IMG/VR virus record: IMGVR_UViG_3300031673_006750
Span: 1-45,776 of that record
Length of the DNA stretch: 45,776 nt
Strand: one strand, 5' to 3'
Origin: a virus
Shown: one piece after another, positions 35,217 through 41,942 of the stretch
How positions within the stretch are numbered: the stretch's first letter is position 1
Layout: each line of letters opens with the position of its first letter
Position numbers and translations under genes: made by a program
Notes under the pieces: model-generated
What the model was told of the DNA's origin: nothing
The model's input: only the letters and a program-made list of their open reading frames with translations
The model's database searches: none

Positions 35217-35558
35217 TTATTTTCCATAAAGCAGACGGGTGAACAGACGAACGGCCGCTTGCTCATCGCGGGCCTGGATGGCGGCGATGAGGAGTTTTTC
35301 GTCCTTGGTCAGCGAGGCCAGGGTCGGACCGCCCTGGACGGCGGCGGTCATGAGCGCGGCCATTTCGAGGCCGTACGCTTCAGCGGCTTTTTTGAGCAAT
35401 TCCGTGCTCGGCGTCCTCCCGGACTCGATTGTTGAGATTGTATTTTGCGAGACCCCCGGTTCCCGCGCCGCCTGTTCCTGCGTCCGTTTTCTTTTTTTCC
35501 GCCCCTCCTTCGGCGTCTGGTGAGGGGCGATGGTGGTCGGGGGCTTCGCCTCCTTTCG
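35217..35558 (-). CDS. CI-like HTH repressor frame without usable start codon
   Basis: On the minus strand an open frame of 114 codons encodes an XRE/HTH_3 repressor-type sequence: RTQEQAAREPGVSQNTIS, then TIESGRTPSTELLKKAAEAY, then a short C-terminal helical tail to LLYGK. No ATG, GTG or TTG lies in frame before the helix-turn-helix; the first is TTG at 35397-35399, after it. A strong AAAGGAGG site exists near the frame's 5' end. An A7 run just before the helix-turn-helix (35490-35500 region) could let a -1 slip join a frame that starts with ATG at 35635. It may be a decayed or programmed-slip gene. Confidence 0.65.
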   Translation of the reverse strand, partial: RKEAKPPTTIAPHQTPKEGRKKRKRTQEQAAREPGVSQNTISTIESGRTPSTELLKKAAEAYGLEMAALMTAAVQGGPTLASLTKDEKLLIAAIQARDEQAAVRLFTRLLYGK

Positions 35559-35560
35559 TT

Positions 35561-35586
35561 AACCCAATTGTTGTCGCTATTGGGTT
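35561..35586. promoter_or_regulatory. Operator candidate, perfect inverted repeat
   Basis: AACCCAAT (35561-35568) and ATTGGGTT (35579-35586) form a perfect 8-base inverted repeat with a 10-base centre, in the gap between the divergent repressor-like and Cro-like genes. It is positioned like a phage immunity operator. A second, weaker pair, TCGAGC (35635-35640) and GCTCGA (35665-35670), flanks the early promoter. Confidence 0.65.
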
Positions 35587-35628
35587 TGTCGGTCGGGCGG
35601 ATGGGTGAAAAAAAAATAAATAAAATGC

Positions 35629-35657
35629 TTGACATCGAGCAGTGTGTAGTCGATACT
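35629..35657 (+). promoter_or_regulatory. Early promoter of the plus-strand operon
   Basis: TTGACA (35629-35634) and GATACT (35652-35657), 17 bases apart, with a poly-A tract just upstream. Transcription would begin near 35664 and reads the Cro-like gene and the whole early operon. Flanking TCGAGC/GCTCGA could be its operator. Confidence 0.75.
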
Positions 35658-35688
35658 CTCTATAGCTCGAAGACGGGAGACGACGACG

Positions 35689-35958
35689 ATGCCATATCAA
35701 TCAAGCAAACTGAAAGACGCGCGGTTGGCCACGGGGATGACGCTGAACAACGTGGCGGTGGCCTTCGCGACACGGTTTCAGCGGCCGTATTCGCGGCAGC
35801 AGATTTCGGACTGGGAAAGCGAGAAAGGGCCGACGCCCGGGGTGCGATTCCTGGAAGTGTTCGCGGAGTTGTACCACGTGCCGATCACCTATTTTTTGGA
35901 GGACGAGACCGAGCCGGAGCCGGTGGGGAAAGTGAAGGCGGCGTTAGGGAAGAAATGA
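35689..35958 (+). CDS. Cro-like XRE regulator
   Basis: An 89-residue protein with a full helix-turn-helix: SSKLKDARLATGMTLNNVA, then FATRFQRPYSRQQISDWESE, and then helices ending ITYFLEDETEPEP. It is small, single-domain, first in the early operon and divergent from the repressor-like frame, the position of Cro. It likely binds the operators in the intergenic region. Its stop codon is the first TGA of a seven-base tandem repeat. Confidence 0.8.
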   Translation: MPYQSSKLKDARLATGMTLNNVAVAFATRFQRPYSRQQISDWESEKGPTPGVRFLEVFAELYHVPITYFLEDETEPEPVGKVKAALGKK

Positions 35959-35986
35959 TGAATGATGAGTGATGAATGATGAATGA
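35954..35986 (+). repeat. Junction heptamer repeat 1
   Basis: Four and a half seven-base units (TGATGAA, one with TGATGAG) span the stop of the Cro-like gene and lead to the dCMP deaminase ribosome site AAGGAGG. Because 7 is not a multiple of 3, ATG and TGA occur in all three frames. Confidence 0.9.
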
Positions 35987-36004
35987 ATAAGGAGGAATAG
36001 CGCG

Positions 36005-36499
36005 ATGCAGTGGGACGAGTATTTCATGGGGATTTGCGAGGCGGTGGCGCGCAAGAGCAAGGACGAGTCGAGCCGGTTCGGGGCGGTGATCGTCGGCCCG
36101 GGTCACGAGATTCGCAGCACGGGATACAACGGCTTTCCGCGCGGAGTGCTGGAAAAATACAGCACCGAACCCGGCGAGGCGGTGGATCCGGCCCTGGCGG
36201 AGCGGATCGCGGCGCGGCGGGTGCGGCCGGAGAAATATTTTTACGCCGAGCACGCCGAGCGCAACGCGATCTATAACGCCGCGCGCCACGGAGCCCCGCT
36301 GGAAGGCTGCACGATGTACGTCGACGGGTTTCCGTGCGCCGACTGCGCGCGGGCCATCATCCAGGCGGGTCTCCGGCGGGTGGTCTGTCCGGCGCCGGCG
36401 GGGGGCTACGGCGAGCGGTGGAAAGAGTCCATCGAGCACGCGCGGACCATGTTCCTGGAGGCGGGAGTGGAGGTGGATGTGACGATGAATGATGAATGA
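36005..36499 (+). CDS. dCMP/cytidylate deaminase
   Basis: A 164-residue protein, with AAGGAGG before the ATG. The zinc and proton-shuttle motif is HAERNAIYNAA (HAE at 83-85) and the second zinc half is FPCADC (C111, C114). It makes dUMP from dCMP for thymidylate synthesis. The early phage operon is a common home for such enzymes, which balance precursor pools or allow modified DNA. The C-terminal residues MNDE come from the junction repeat that holds its stop. Confidence 0.85.
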   Translation: MQWDEYFMGICEAVARKSKDESSRFGAVIVGPGHEIRSTGYNGFPRGVLEKYSTEPGEAVDPALAERIAARRVRPEKYFYAEHAERNAIYNAARHGAPLEGCTMYVDGFPCADCARAIIQAGLRRVVCPAPAGGYGERWKESIEHARTMFLEAGVEVDVTMNDE

Positions 36500-36520
36500 T
36501 GAGTGATGAATGATGAATGA
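36484..36520 (+). repeat. Junction heptamer repeat 2
   Basis: Five units of GATGAAT/GATGAGT type. The deaminase stop (36497-36499) lies inside, and the next gene starts 36 bases after the repeat. The sequence is almost the same as repeat 1. Confidence 0.9.
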
Positions 36521-36556
36521 GGAAATTAAACCACGGAACGGAGCGGAGGTGTGAAG

Positions 36557-36787
36557 ATGGCGACGAATGAACCCATCACTCTGGTGCGGCCGGAGGAGGA
36601 TCCGGGGTATGAAGAAATTGATTCCATGAAGCTACCCAATGGCACGGAGATGCGGATGTTTAACGACCGGCTGACGGGGAGTTCGTTTTGCGTGGACGAG
36701 CGCGACGGGCAGACGATCCAGAGCAAACTGTGGCAGAGCCGGGCGGGATTTAAGTATGCGCCGATGCCGGAACATGGAGTGGAATGA
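36557..36787 (+). CDS. Small acidic protein, unknown
   Basis: A 76-residue protein starts MATNEPITLVRPEEDPGYEE, with GGAGGT eight bases before the ATG (a GTG six bases earlier is in frame). Acidic and without hydrophobic core segments; the middle MRMFNDRLTGSSFCVDERDG resembles a beta hairpin. It overlaps the next start by one base (TGATG). Unknown function. Confidence 0.6.
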   Translation: MATNEPITLVRPEEDPGYEEIDSMKLPNGTEMRMFNDRLTGSSFCVDERDGQTIQSKLWQSRAGFKYAPMPEHGVE

Positions 36788-36963
36788 TGAGAATCCGGAA
36801 TCTGCTTTACCGGATTGAGGAGCCGACGCCGATGCAGCGCGGGGTGCGGATCGGGAATCGGCGCTGGTGGGACGTGCCGCTGTGGGTCGTCGTCGCGCTG
36901 GCGGCCGGAGTGCTGGTCGGGCTGATCGTTTGGCCGTTGTTGCATAGTTTTGCCGGGCGGTGA
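36787..36963 (+). CDS. Small membrane protein in the early operon
   Basis: A 58-residue protein starts MRIRNLLYRIEEPTPMQRGV at TGATG. A basic, tryptophan-bearing segment (GNRRWWDVPLW) leads into one helix (VVVALAAGVLVGLIVWPLL). An early inner-membrane protein could act in superinfection exclusion. Frame and overlap are clear; function unknown. Confidence 0.6.
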   Translation: MRIRNLLYRIEEPTPMQRGVRIGNRRWWDVPLWVVVALAAGVLVGLIVWPLLHSFAGR

Positions 36964-36990
36964 CCTCCGAGCCGTGAATGCGGGGAGGAC

Positions 36991-37053
36991 GTGGTGGAGT
37001 GGGAGAAGCAGGAAGATTACAGGCGGGAGATGGAGAATCTACAAGCGCTTTAA
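36991..37053 (+). CDS. Possible 20-residue peptide
   Basis: A GTG-started frame encodes a charged amphipathic peptide (EKQEDYRREMENLQAL) behind GGGGAGG. It is short, with a non-ATG start, but has good amphipathicity and fills an otherwise empty gap. Weakly supported. Confidence 0.25.
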   Translation: MVEWEKQEDYRREMENLQAL

Positions 37054-37057
37054 AAGA

Positions 37058-37080
37058 GCCGCCTGCTGGAGACAGGCGGC
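37058..37080 (+). promoter_or_regulatory. Perfect intergenic hairpin
   Basis: GCCGCCTG (37058-37065) and CAGGCGGC (37073-37080) pair fully around CTGGAGA. No T run follows, so it is more likely an RNA stability or processing hairpin than a terminator. It lies 75 bases before the next start. Confidence 0.6.
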
Positions 37081-37154
37081 CCGGATCACGAGGCCCGTTG
37101 AGGGCGTCAATCATTGGAACAAGGCCAGGATACGGCCGGGAAGGCGAGAAGTCA

Positions 37155-37817
37155 ATGGGAAATGCGTTGAAAGAGGCGCTGAAGGGCAAGAATTCAGAAT
37201 CCAGAATTCAGAATCCAGAAGCCAGGAGCCAGGAACCGGTGGATGGGCGGGTGGCGGCGGCGCGGATCGTGAACGACGTGGCCGCGGCGGATCCCGTGAA
37301 GGCGATGGAATTGCTGATGGGGATCGTCGAGGGGGTGGAGATCGAGGCGGTGATCGGGGGGGCCTTGATGCGGCTGCGGCTGGCGGCGGGGACCGATCCG
37401 ACGACGGTGGCGCCGCTGCTCAAGGCGATCGATCCGGGCGTCAAACTGCGGGACGATTTCCCGCGGGGGGGCGCGTATGGCAAGCGGGAGACGCAACTGA
37501 CGCGCTGCGTGATGATCGAGTTGGACGCCAGCCGCGATTCGTTGTTCATCAGCCTGATCTGCAATAACGGAGAAAGCCGCAAGGTGGCGGTCAGCAAAAA
37601 GTCTTCCGGCGAATTCATGGGCAAGCTGGAAGCGCTGGGCAAGGTCGGCGACAAAGGACTGACCCAATTGCAACACGCGATGGAAACCAAGAAAAGCGTA
37701 TTGGTGGCCCTGGGCGAGGAAGAGCAGTTCGGGGCGCTGTATTACGAATTCGAGGGCAAGGCGTATCTGGACGGGTTGCAGGCGGAGCCGCCGGCGGAAG
37801 TCGAGGCGAAGGAGTAA
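37155..37817 (+). CDS. Unknown early protein with repeat-derived N-terminal insert
   Basis: A 220-residue protein starts MGNALKEALKGK. Residues 12-28 are encoded by a heptamer tandem repeat. The rest is globular alpha/beta with RLAAGTDPTTVAPLLKA, then TRCVMIELDASRDSLFISL. It lies between the small early genes and the exonuclease. No family recognised. Confidence 0.65.
   Translation: MGNALKEALKGKNSESRIQNPEARSQEPVDGRVAAARIVNDVAAADPVKAMELLMGIVEGVEIEAVIGGALMRLRLAAGTDPTTVAPLLKAIDPGVKLRDDFPRGGAYGKRETQLTRCVMIELDASRDSLFISLICNNGESRKVAVSKKSSGEFMGKLEALGKVGDKGLTQLQHAMETKKSVLVALGEEEQFGALYYEFEGKAYLDGLQAEPPAEVEAKE
37189..37236 (+). repeat. Heptamer repeat inside a coding region
   Basis: Units AATTCAG, AATCCAG, AATTCAG, AATCCAG, AAGCCAG, GAGCCAG follow one another. 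The region is translated into a polar Asn/Ser/Gln/Arg stretch at the N-terminus of the 37155 gene. The same period as at the junctions but a different unit. Confidence 0.9.
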
Positions 37818-37822
37818 TCGAT

Positions 37823-37870
37823 AGGACGCATGGGACTTATGGGACGCATGGGACGGATGGGAAGGATGGG
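37823..37870 (+). repeat. Nonamer junction repeat
   Basis: Nine-base units GGACGCATG, GGACTTATG, GGACGCATG, GGACGGATG and GGAAGGATG follow the stop of the 37155 gene. Each unit holds an ATG in the same frame. The next gene starts about 90 bases later. Confidence 0.88.
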
Positions 37871-37956
37871 GATTTGGCGACACCTGCCAGTCGGTATGAC
37901 GAAGTGGCGTGGCAGCCGGGAGAGCACCGGCAACTATTCGAAAAGGAGAAAAGATT

Positions 37957-38811
37957 ATGAATAACGAAAACAACGGCAAGGCGCGGCTGATCGTTTTGGA
38001 TATTGAGACGTATCGGACGCGGGATGCGGAGTTGGTGGAACAGATCAGCCAGGAGGCGATCGACAAGCGGCCGGCGCAAAACGCGCTGAAGGAACTCAAA
38101 CTGGAATGGGACACCGAGACGGCGCGGGAGGCCAGGGCGGCGGAGGCGCTGGCCAAGACGGCGGTGGATCCATTGCTGGCGGAAGTGCTGTGCTGCGCGG
38201 TCGCGGTGGGGGCGGACGGTGGGCGGCTGGAATTTGAAGGCATGACCGAGAGCAATGACCGGCCGATGCTGGCGCAACTGGCCGAGGATCTCAATCAGAT
38301 GGCTGGGCCGCGGACGATTTGGGTCGGGCATAACATCGAAGGGTTTGACCTGCCGGTGTTGCTCAACAGGTGGCGGCATTATGACATCCGGCCGCCGGAG
38401 CATTTCCCGATGCCGGTGCGCCACGGCTGGCGGGGATGGGTCTATGACACGATGTTGCGTTGCCCGAGCAAAAACGGGATGGGATTCGTGAGCCTGGACG
38501 ACGCCTGCGCGGCGTATGGGATCGCGGGCGAGAGCATCTTCTGGCGTGGTGAGCCGATGGACGGATCGCGGGTCGGCGAGGCGTTCAAGGCCGGCAAATA
38601 CGACATGATCATGCGTTATTGCGATCAGGACGTGCAGACCACGCGGGCGCTGTATCTGCGCATGACGGCCGGGGACACGTGGGGGACGTATGGGCTGGCG
38701 GACGAGGTAGCGCAGCAGATCGCGGCGATCGAAGCCAGCGGGCAGAGCGAGGGGGTGCGGGCGATCGCAAAATGCGCGGTGCTGGAGCGGGCGGGGCTGG
38801 TGCCGAAATGA
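37957..38811 (+). CDS. PolB-type 3'-5' exonuclease (DnaQ-like)
   Basis: A 284-residue protein; AAAAGGAG precedes the ATG. Exo I is VLDIETY (D15, E17). Exo II is WVGHNIEGFDLPVL. Exo III is YCDQDVQTT near 220-226. This is the family of stand-alone nucleases related to the PolB exonuclease domain. It would trim 3' ends in recombination or repair and is placed before an SbcC/RecF-like ATPase. Full-length. Its stop lies in a heptamer repeat. Confidence 0.85.
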   Translation: MNNENNGKARLIVLDIETYRTRDAELVEQISQEAIDKRPAQNALKELKLEWDTETAREARAAEALAKTAVDPLLAEVLCCAVAVGADGGRLEFEGMTESNDRPMLAQLAEDLNQMAGPRTIWVGHNIEGFDLPVLLNRWRHYDIRPPEHFPMPVRHGWRGWVYDTMLRCPSKNGMGFVSLDDACAAYGIAGESIFWRGEPMDGSRVGEAFKAGKYDMIMRYCDQDVQTTRALYLRMTAGDTWGTYGLADEVAQQIAAIEASGQSEGVRAIAKCAVLERAGLVPK

Positions 38812-38838
38812 TGAATGATGAGTGATGAATGATGAATG
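38808..38838 (+). repeat. Junction heptamer repeat 3
   Basis: Four units (TGATGAA, one TGATGAG) starting at the exonuclease stop. The next gene's frame is open through it and its likely start is 38879. Confidence 0.9.
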
Positions 38839-38878
38839 GAAAACGAGTTTGGACGGGGTCCAAGAAAGGCATGAATCG

Positions 38879-39166
38879 ATGCTCAAAACCGGAGAATCAG
38901 TCATCGTTACCTTTGCTGGGGATTCAGCACAGTTATTTCGTAGCATAATCAAAGACACCAAGGAAGAGCGGATCGGCGTGGTTCACAAGAATGCGGTTGG
39001 ATTTTGGGTTTCCCCATCTGGACGGAAATACTCAAATCCAATCCCGGCAGGTTTTGAAGTATTGGAACGGAAGATCCAGGATCCCTGTATCCCGAGCGAA
39101 GAGTGGGAAACGCCCGAACAACACCAAAAAATTATCATCCTGAACAAAACGAGGTATCATTCATGA
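38879..39166 (+). CDS. Small beta-rich protein before the ATPase
   Basis: 95 residues from MLKTGESVIVTFAGDSAQLF, with AAAGG nine bases upstream; earlier in-frame ATGs lie in the junction repeat. Strands predominate (RIGVVHKNAVGFWVSPSG). The gene is richer in A/T than its neighbours. It overlaps the ATPase start by four bases. Unknown function. Confidence 0.6.
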   Translation: MLKTGESVIVTFAGDSAQLFRSIIKDTKEERIGVVHKNAVGFWVSPSGRKYSNPIPAGFEVLERKIQDPCIPSEEWETPEQHQKIIILNKTRYHS

Positions 39167-40719
39167 AAAAGAGCAATGAAAGCGAGCGGATGCGGATTCT
39201 GGCGCTCATGGTACACAACCTCAAGTGCATCTCGGCCGTGGAGATTAACTCATTCGGCGACATCCTGGAAATCCGAGGGAAGACCGGACAGGGGAAGACC
39301 GCCATTTTGGAGGCCATTGAAGGGGGATTGCGGGGGATCGATCCGTCGATGGTCAGGAACGGGGCGGGGGCGGCGGAGATCACGCTGAGGCTGAATCGGG
39401 CGACGATCTGCCGGGTGGTGCCGGCCGACGGCAGCCGGGAGACGTTGATGGTCAGCGATCCGATCACGGGCAAGCCGATCGAGAAGGCGAAGGATTTTTT
39501 GAAGGCGATCTACGGCCTGCACAGCTTCCGGCCCGTCGATTGGGTAAGGCTGGGCGGGGGCGAGGCGCGGGGGCGGACCGAACGCTTGCGGGCGCAGCGG
39601 GACCAGCTCCTGGCGGCGATGCCGCTCGCCTTGGAGCCGGAGGAAGTGGCCGAGGAAGTGCTGGGCAAAGGCGCGGGTCTGCGGGAGGCGCTGGAAGAGG
39701 TCAATCTGGACGCGATGGATTTCAGCGGCCACGCGCTGGTGATCTGTTCGGCCTTGGAAACGGCGTGCTACGAATATCGCAAATTGCAGAACAGCCGGGC
39801 GGAGGACGCGGAATCGCTATTGAAGCTCACGTTGGCGCCGGAGCGGTTGGTGGAGTCGGACCTGGAAACCTTGCTGGCGAGCCAGGAACGGGGCAGTCAG
39901 GTGTATCACCGGGCATTGGGGCAACGGGAGAGCCGGCAGACAATCACGGCGCGGCGGGACCAACTGGAGGCGCAGATCGAGAAAGACGGGGCCGATCTGC
40001 CGGAAAAGGCGGAGCTGGCGAAGGAGCTCAAGGGCCAGAAGACGCGGCGGACGGAAATCGACCTGGAAGTGGCCAGGAAGCGGCAGGAAATACGTGAGTT
40101 GGAGAAGGAGAGTGAGGCCCTCGTGGCGACGATCGGGCGGCTTGAGGGGCTGGAAGCGCGGCTGGAGGCCCATGAAGCGAGGAAGGCGGAGTTGGCCGAG
40201 ATCGAGCAGAGCCTGGGGTCGGACGTGGCGAGCGACGAGGAGGTCGCCAAGCTGGAGGCCGGGATGGAGAAAGTCAAGGGATTGATCCGGGACCGGCAGT
40301 TGCAGGAGGCGCATGACGCGGCGGCGGAGAAGGCCATGGTGGCGCGGCAGAAATCTGAACGGTATGACGCGCTGGTGAAATTGTTCCGGGACGAATTGCC
40401 GAAAAAACTGATCGGGCGGATGGCGATGCCGGTGGAAGGGCTGGCGGTGGACGGGGACGTGATCAAAATCGACGGAATCCCGCTGCATCAATTAGGGACG
40501 AGCGAACAGATGCGAGTGGGAGTGCTGATCTGGGCGAGCTTAAATCCGCACACGGCGTTCGTGCCGGTGGACGGGGCGGAGTCGATGGGGCGCGAGGATC
40601 GGCTGGCGCTGGCCCAGGCGGCGCAGGAGTTGGGCCTGCAACTGATCATGACGATCGTCGATGATGCCGCGGAGCCGGGGGAAGGGCGGATCGTGATGCG
40701 CAACGGGGAGGCGGCCTAA
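39163..40719 (+). CDS. SbcC/RecF-like ATPase with coiled coil
   Basis: The protein has 518 residues, starting at ATGA overlap. The N-terminal lobe has RGKTGQGKTAILEAIEGGL, with Walker A at 39-46. A coiled coil runs about 240-410 (ELKGQKTRRTEIDLEV and later). The C-terminal lobe has an ABC-like end, FVPVDGAESMGREDRLALAQ, a variant Walker B, and LQLIMTIVDDA. Such SMC-like phage ATPases pair with nucleases in recombination. Here the adjacent PolB-type exonuclease is the likely partner. No Mre11-type nuclease is present. Confidence 0.82.
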   Translation: MKKSNESERMRILALMVHNLKCISAVEINSFGDILEIRGKTGQGKTAILEAIEGGLRGIDPSMVRNGAGAAEITLRLNRATICRVVPADGSRETLMVSDPITGKPIEKAKDFLKAIYGLHSFRPVDWVRLGGGEARGRTERLRAQRDQLLAAMPLALEPEEVAEEVLGKGAGLREALEEVNLDAMDFSGHALVICSALETACYEYRKLQNSRAEDAESLLKLTLAPERLVESDLETLLASQERGSQVYHRALGQRESRQTITARRDQLEAQIEKDGADLPEKAELAKELKGQKTRRTEIDLEVARKRQEIRELEKESEALVATIGRLEGLEARLEAHEARKAELAEIEQSLGSDVASDEEVAKLEAGMEKVKGLIRDRQLQEAHDAAAEKAMVARQKSERYDALVKLFRDELPKKLIGRMAMPVEGLAVDGDVIKIDGIPLHQLGTSEQMRVGVLIWASLNPHTAFVPVDGAESMGREDRLALAQAAQELGLQLIMTIVDDAAEPGEGRIVMRNGEAA

Positions 40720-40724
40720 TAAAC

Positions 40725-40764
40725 AATGATGAATGATGAATGCGGAATGCGGAATGCGGAATGA
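40725..40764 (+). repeat. Junction heptamer repeat 4
   Basis: Two TGATGAA units followed by three units of the type TGCGGAA, ending ATGAAAG. It lies between the ATPase stop and the DUF488 start. Two heptamer types lie side by side here, so the element has mixed history. Confidence 0.9.
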
Positions 40765-40769
40765 AAGCC

Positions 40770-41153
40770 ATGAAAATATATACGTTGGGTTACTGGGGAC
40801 GGACCGTTGAGGAAGTGCGTGGGATCGCCGAGGATCGCGACGGCATCCTAATCGACGTGCGGCTCAGTCCTCTCTCGCGGTTACCGCAGTGGAACCTTTA
40901 TTCACTCGCGTTCACATTACGTGAGCGCTACCGCCATATTTCTTATTTTGGCAACGCCAATTTTAAAGCAGGCGGGCCGTTCAAGATAGTGGATTTCGAG
41001 ACCGGGAAGGCGATTTTGCAGGACATCTTGGATCAACATCCCGAACGTAATCCGATCCTCATGTGCGCCTGCAAGGATGTGCATCGGTGTCACCGCCAGT
41101 TGGTGTCGGATCTGTTATCCCGCGCGTTCGGTTGCGCGGTGGAGCATTTATAA
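40770..41153 (+). CDS. DUF488 family protein
   Basis: 127 residues from MKIYTLGYWGRTVEEVRGIA (an ATG three codons earlier is possible). The family pattern is IYTLGY, then IDVRLSPLSR, then FNANFK-like GNANFKAGG, then LMCACKDVHRCHRQLVSD with the Cys pair and His. DUF488 proteins are widespread and their role is unproven; several lie near nucleases or defence genes. The gene is complete. Confidence 0.85.
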   Translation: MKIYTLGYWGRTVEEVRGIAEDRDGILIDVRLSPLSRLPQWNLYSLAFTLRERYRHISYFGNANFKAGGPFKIVDFETGKAILQDILDQHPERNPILMCACKDVHRCHRQLVSDLLSRAFGCAVEHL

Positions 41154-41167
41154 AACTGGGACACGCT

Positions 41168-41251
41168 ATGACACGAACACAGACAAAACTGCCGGGCATC
41201 CGGCGATTGAAACAACTGATCGAGTGGGGGCCGGAAACGCTGGAGGAGTAA
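41168..41251 (+). CDS. Possible 27-residue peptide
   Basis: The frame reads MTRTQTKLPGIRRLKQLIEW and ends ETLEE. The site before it is weak (GGGAC). Codon choice is protein-like and it fills the gap before the structured region. The frame is also open upstream through the DUF488 end, so the start is uncertain. Confidence 0.35.
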   Translation: MTRTQTKLPGIRRLKQLIEWGPETLEE

Positions 41252-41285
41252 ATTTCCGTCCCTGGTGGCGGAATAATCTTACGAA

Positions 41286-41396
41286 AGGAGAAGCTCCTAT
41301 TTGCATGATGGGCATGGGAATCGCCCATGAGACGGCTTGTAAGTCAATCATTGGGGCGGGCCGGAAGACAGGGTATCAGCACGGACCGGCCCGCCC
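41286..41396 (+). promoter_or_regulatory. Structured intergenic region with three hairpins
   Basis: AGGAG (41286-41290) pairs with CTCCT (41294-41298), masking a ribosome-like site. ATGGGC (41308-41313) pairs with GCCCAT (41323-41328). GGGCGGGCCGG (41354-41364) pairs perfectly with CCGGCCCGCCC (41386-41396). Three hairpins in 111 bases, in a gap of 196 bases without a convincing gene, suggest an RNA element or a weak terminator (AATTAT follows). Confidence 0.55.
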
Positions 41397-41406
41397 TAAT
41401 TATCAA

Positions 41407-41436
41407 CCATGGAAATCACGGAAATCACGGAAAAGG
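41407..41436 (+). repeat. Short nonamer repeat before the 41448 gene
   Basis: AAATCACGG is repeated twice in tandem after ATGG, with a partial third copy that merges with the ribosome site AAAAGGAG of the next gene. A third junction with a short tandem repeat. Confidence 0.7.
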
Positions 41437-41447
41437 AGAAAAAGACT

Positions 41448-41942
41448 ATGGGAAGAAAGAGAAAAATGGACGGATACAGGGCATTGGGGCCGCTGCCGGA
41501 GGGCGGGCCGCCGGTGGGCAGGGCAAACAAAAAAGACGCCGCGCGGGCGCAGGAGGCGGTCGAGCGGGTGAAGGCCAATCCGCCGCCCCAGGCGCTGGCG
41601 CCGGGGGTGAAGACGCCGACGGTCGCGTTGCGGCGCTTCGTGGCCAAAGACGAGTCCGATGTCTGGCAATCGATCTGCGCGGTGGCGGCGCGCCAGTGCG
41701 TGGAACTGCTGGACGCCAAGCGCGACGACATCGCGAGGGCTTATCAACAATCGATCGAGGATATTGACGATGATCGCAAGCAAAAGTACGGCGTGAATCT
41801 GGGGGTTTCGATCACCGGCGATGACCCGAAGCATTACACGGTGGCGGTCAAGATCAGTTTTGCGATCAAGACGACGGAAAGCATCGAGACGCAAGTGGCC
41901 GTGGGGGGCGATCTGGTCGATGACATGGAAGCCGCGTCATGA
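41448..41942 (+). CDS. Unknown protein coupled to RusA
   Basis: A 164-residue protein with AAAAGGAG before the ATG. Basic, Pro-rich first 60 residues, then helical AVAARQCVELLDAKRDDIAR and two strands (NLGVSITGDDPKHYTVAV; KISFAIKTTESIETQVAV). It overlaps rusA by four bases (ATGA), suggesting a functional partner such as a single-strand or junction binding factor. No family recognised. Confidence 0.65.
   Translation: MGRKRKMDGYRALGPLPEGGPPVGRANKKDAARAQEAVERVKANPPPQALAPGVKTPTVALRRFVAKDESDVWQSICAVAARQCVELLDAKRDDIARAYQQSIEDIDDDRKQKYGVNLGVSITGDDPKHYTVAVKISFAIKTTESIETQVAVGGDLVDDMEAAS

Noticed and set aside
37058-37080. Rho-independent terminator
   Set aside because: The stem is perfect but is followed by CCGGATC with no T run, so a terminator call is not supported.
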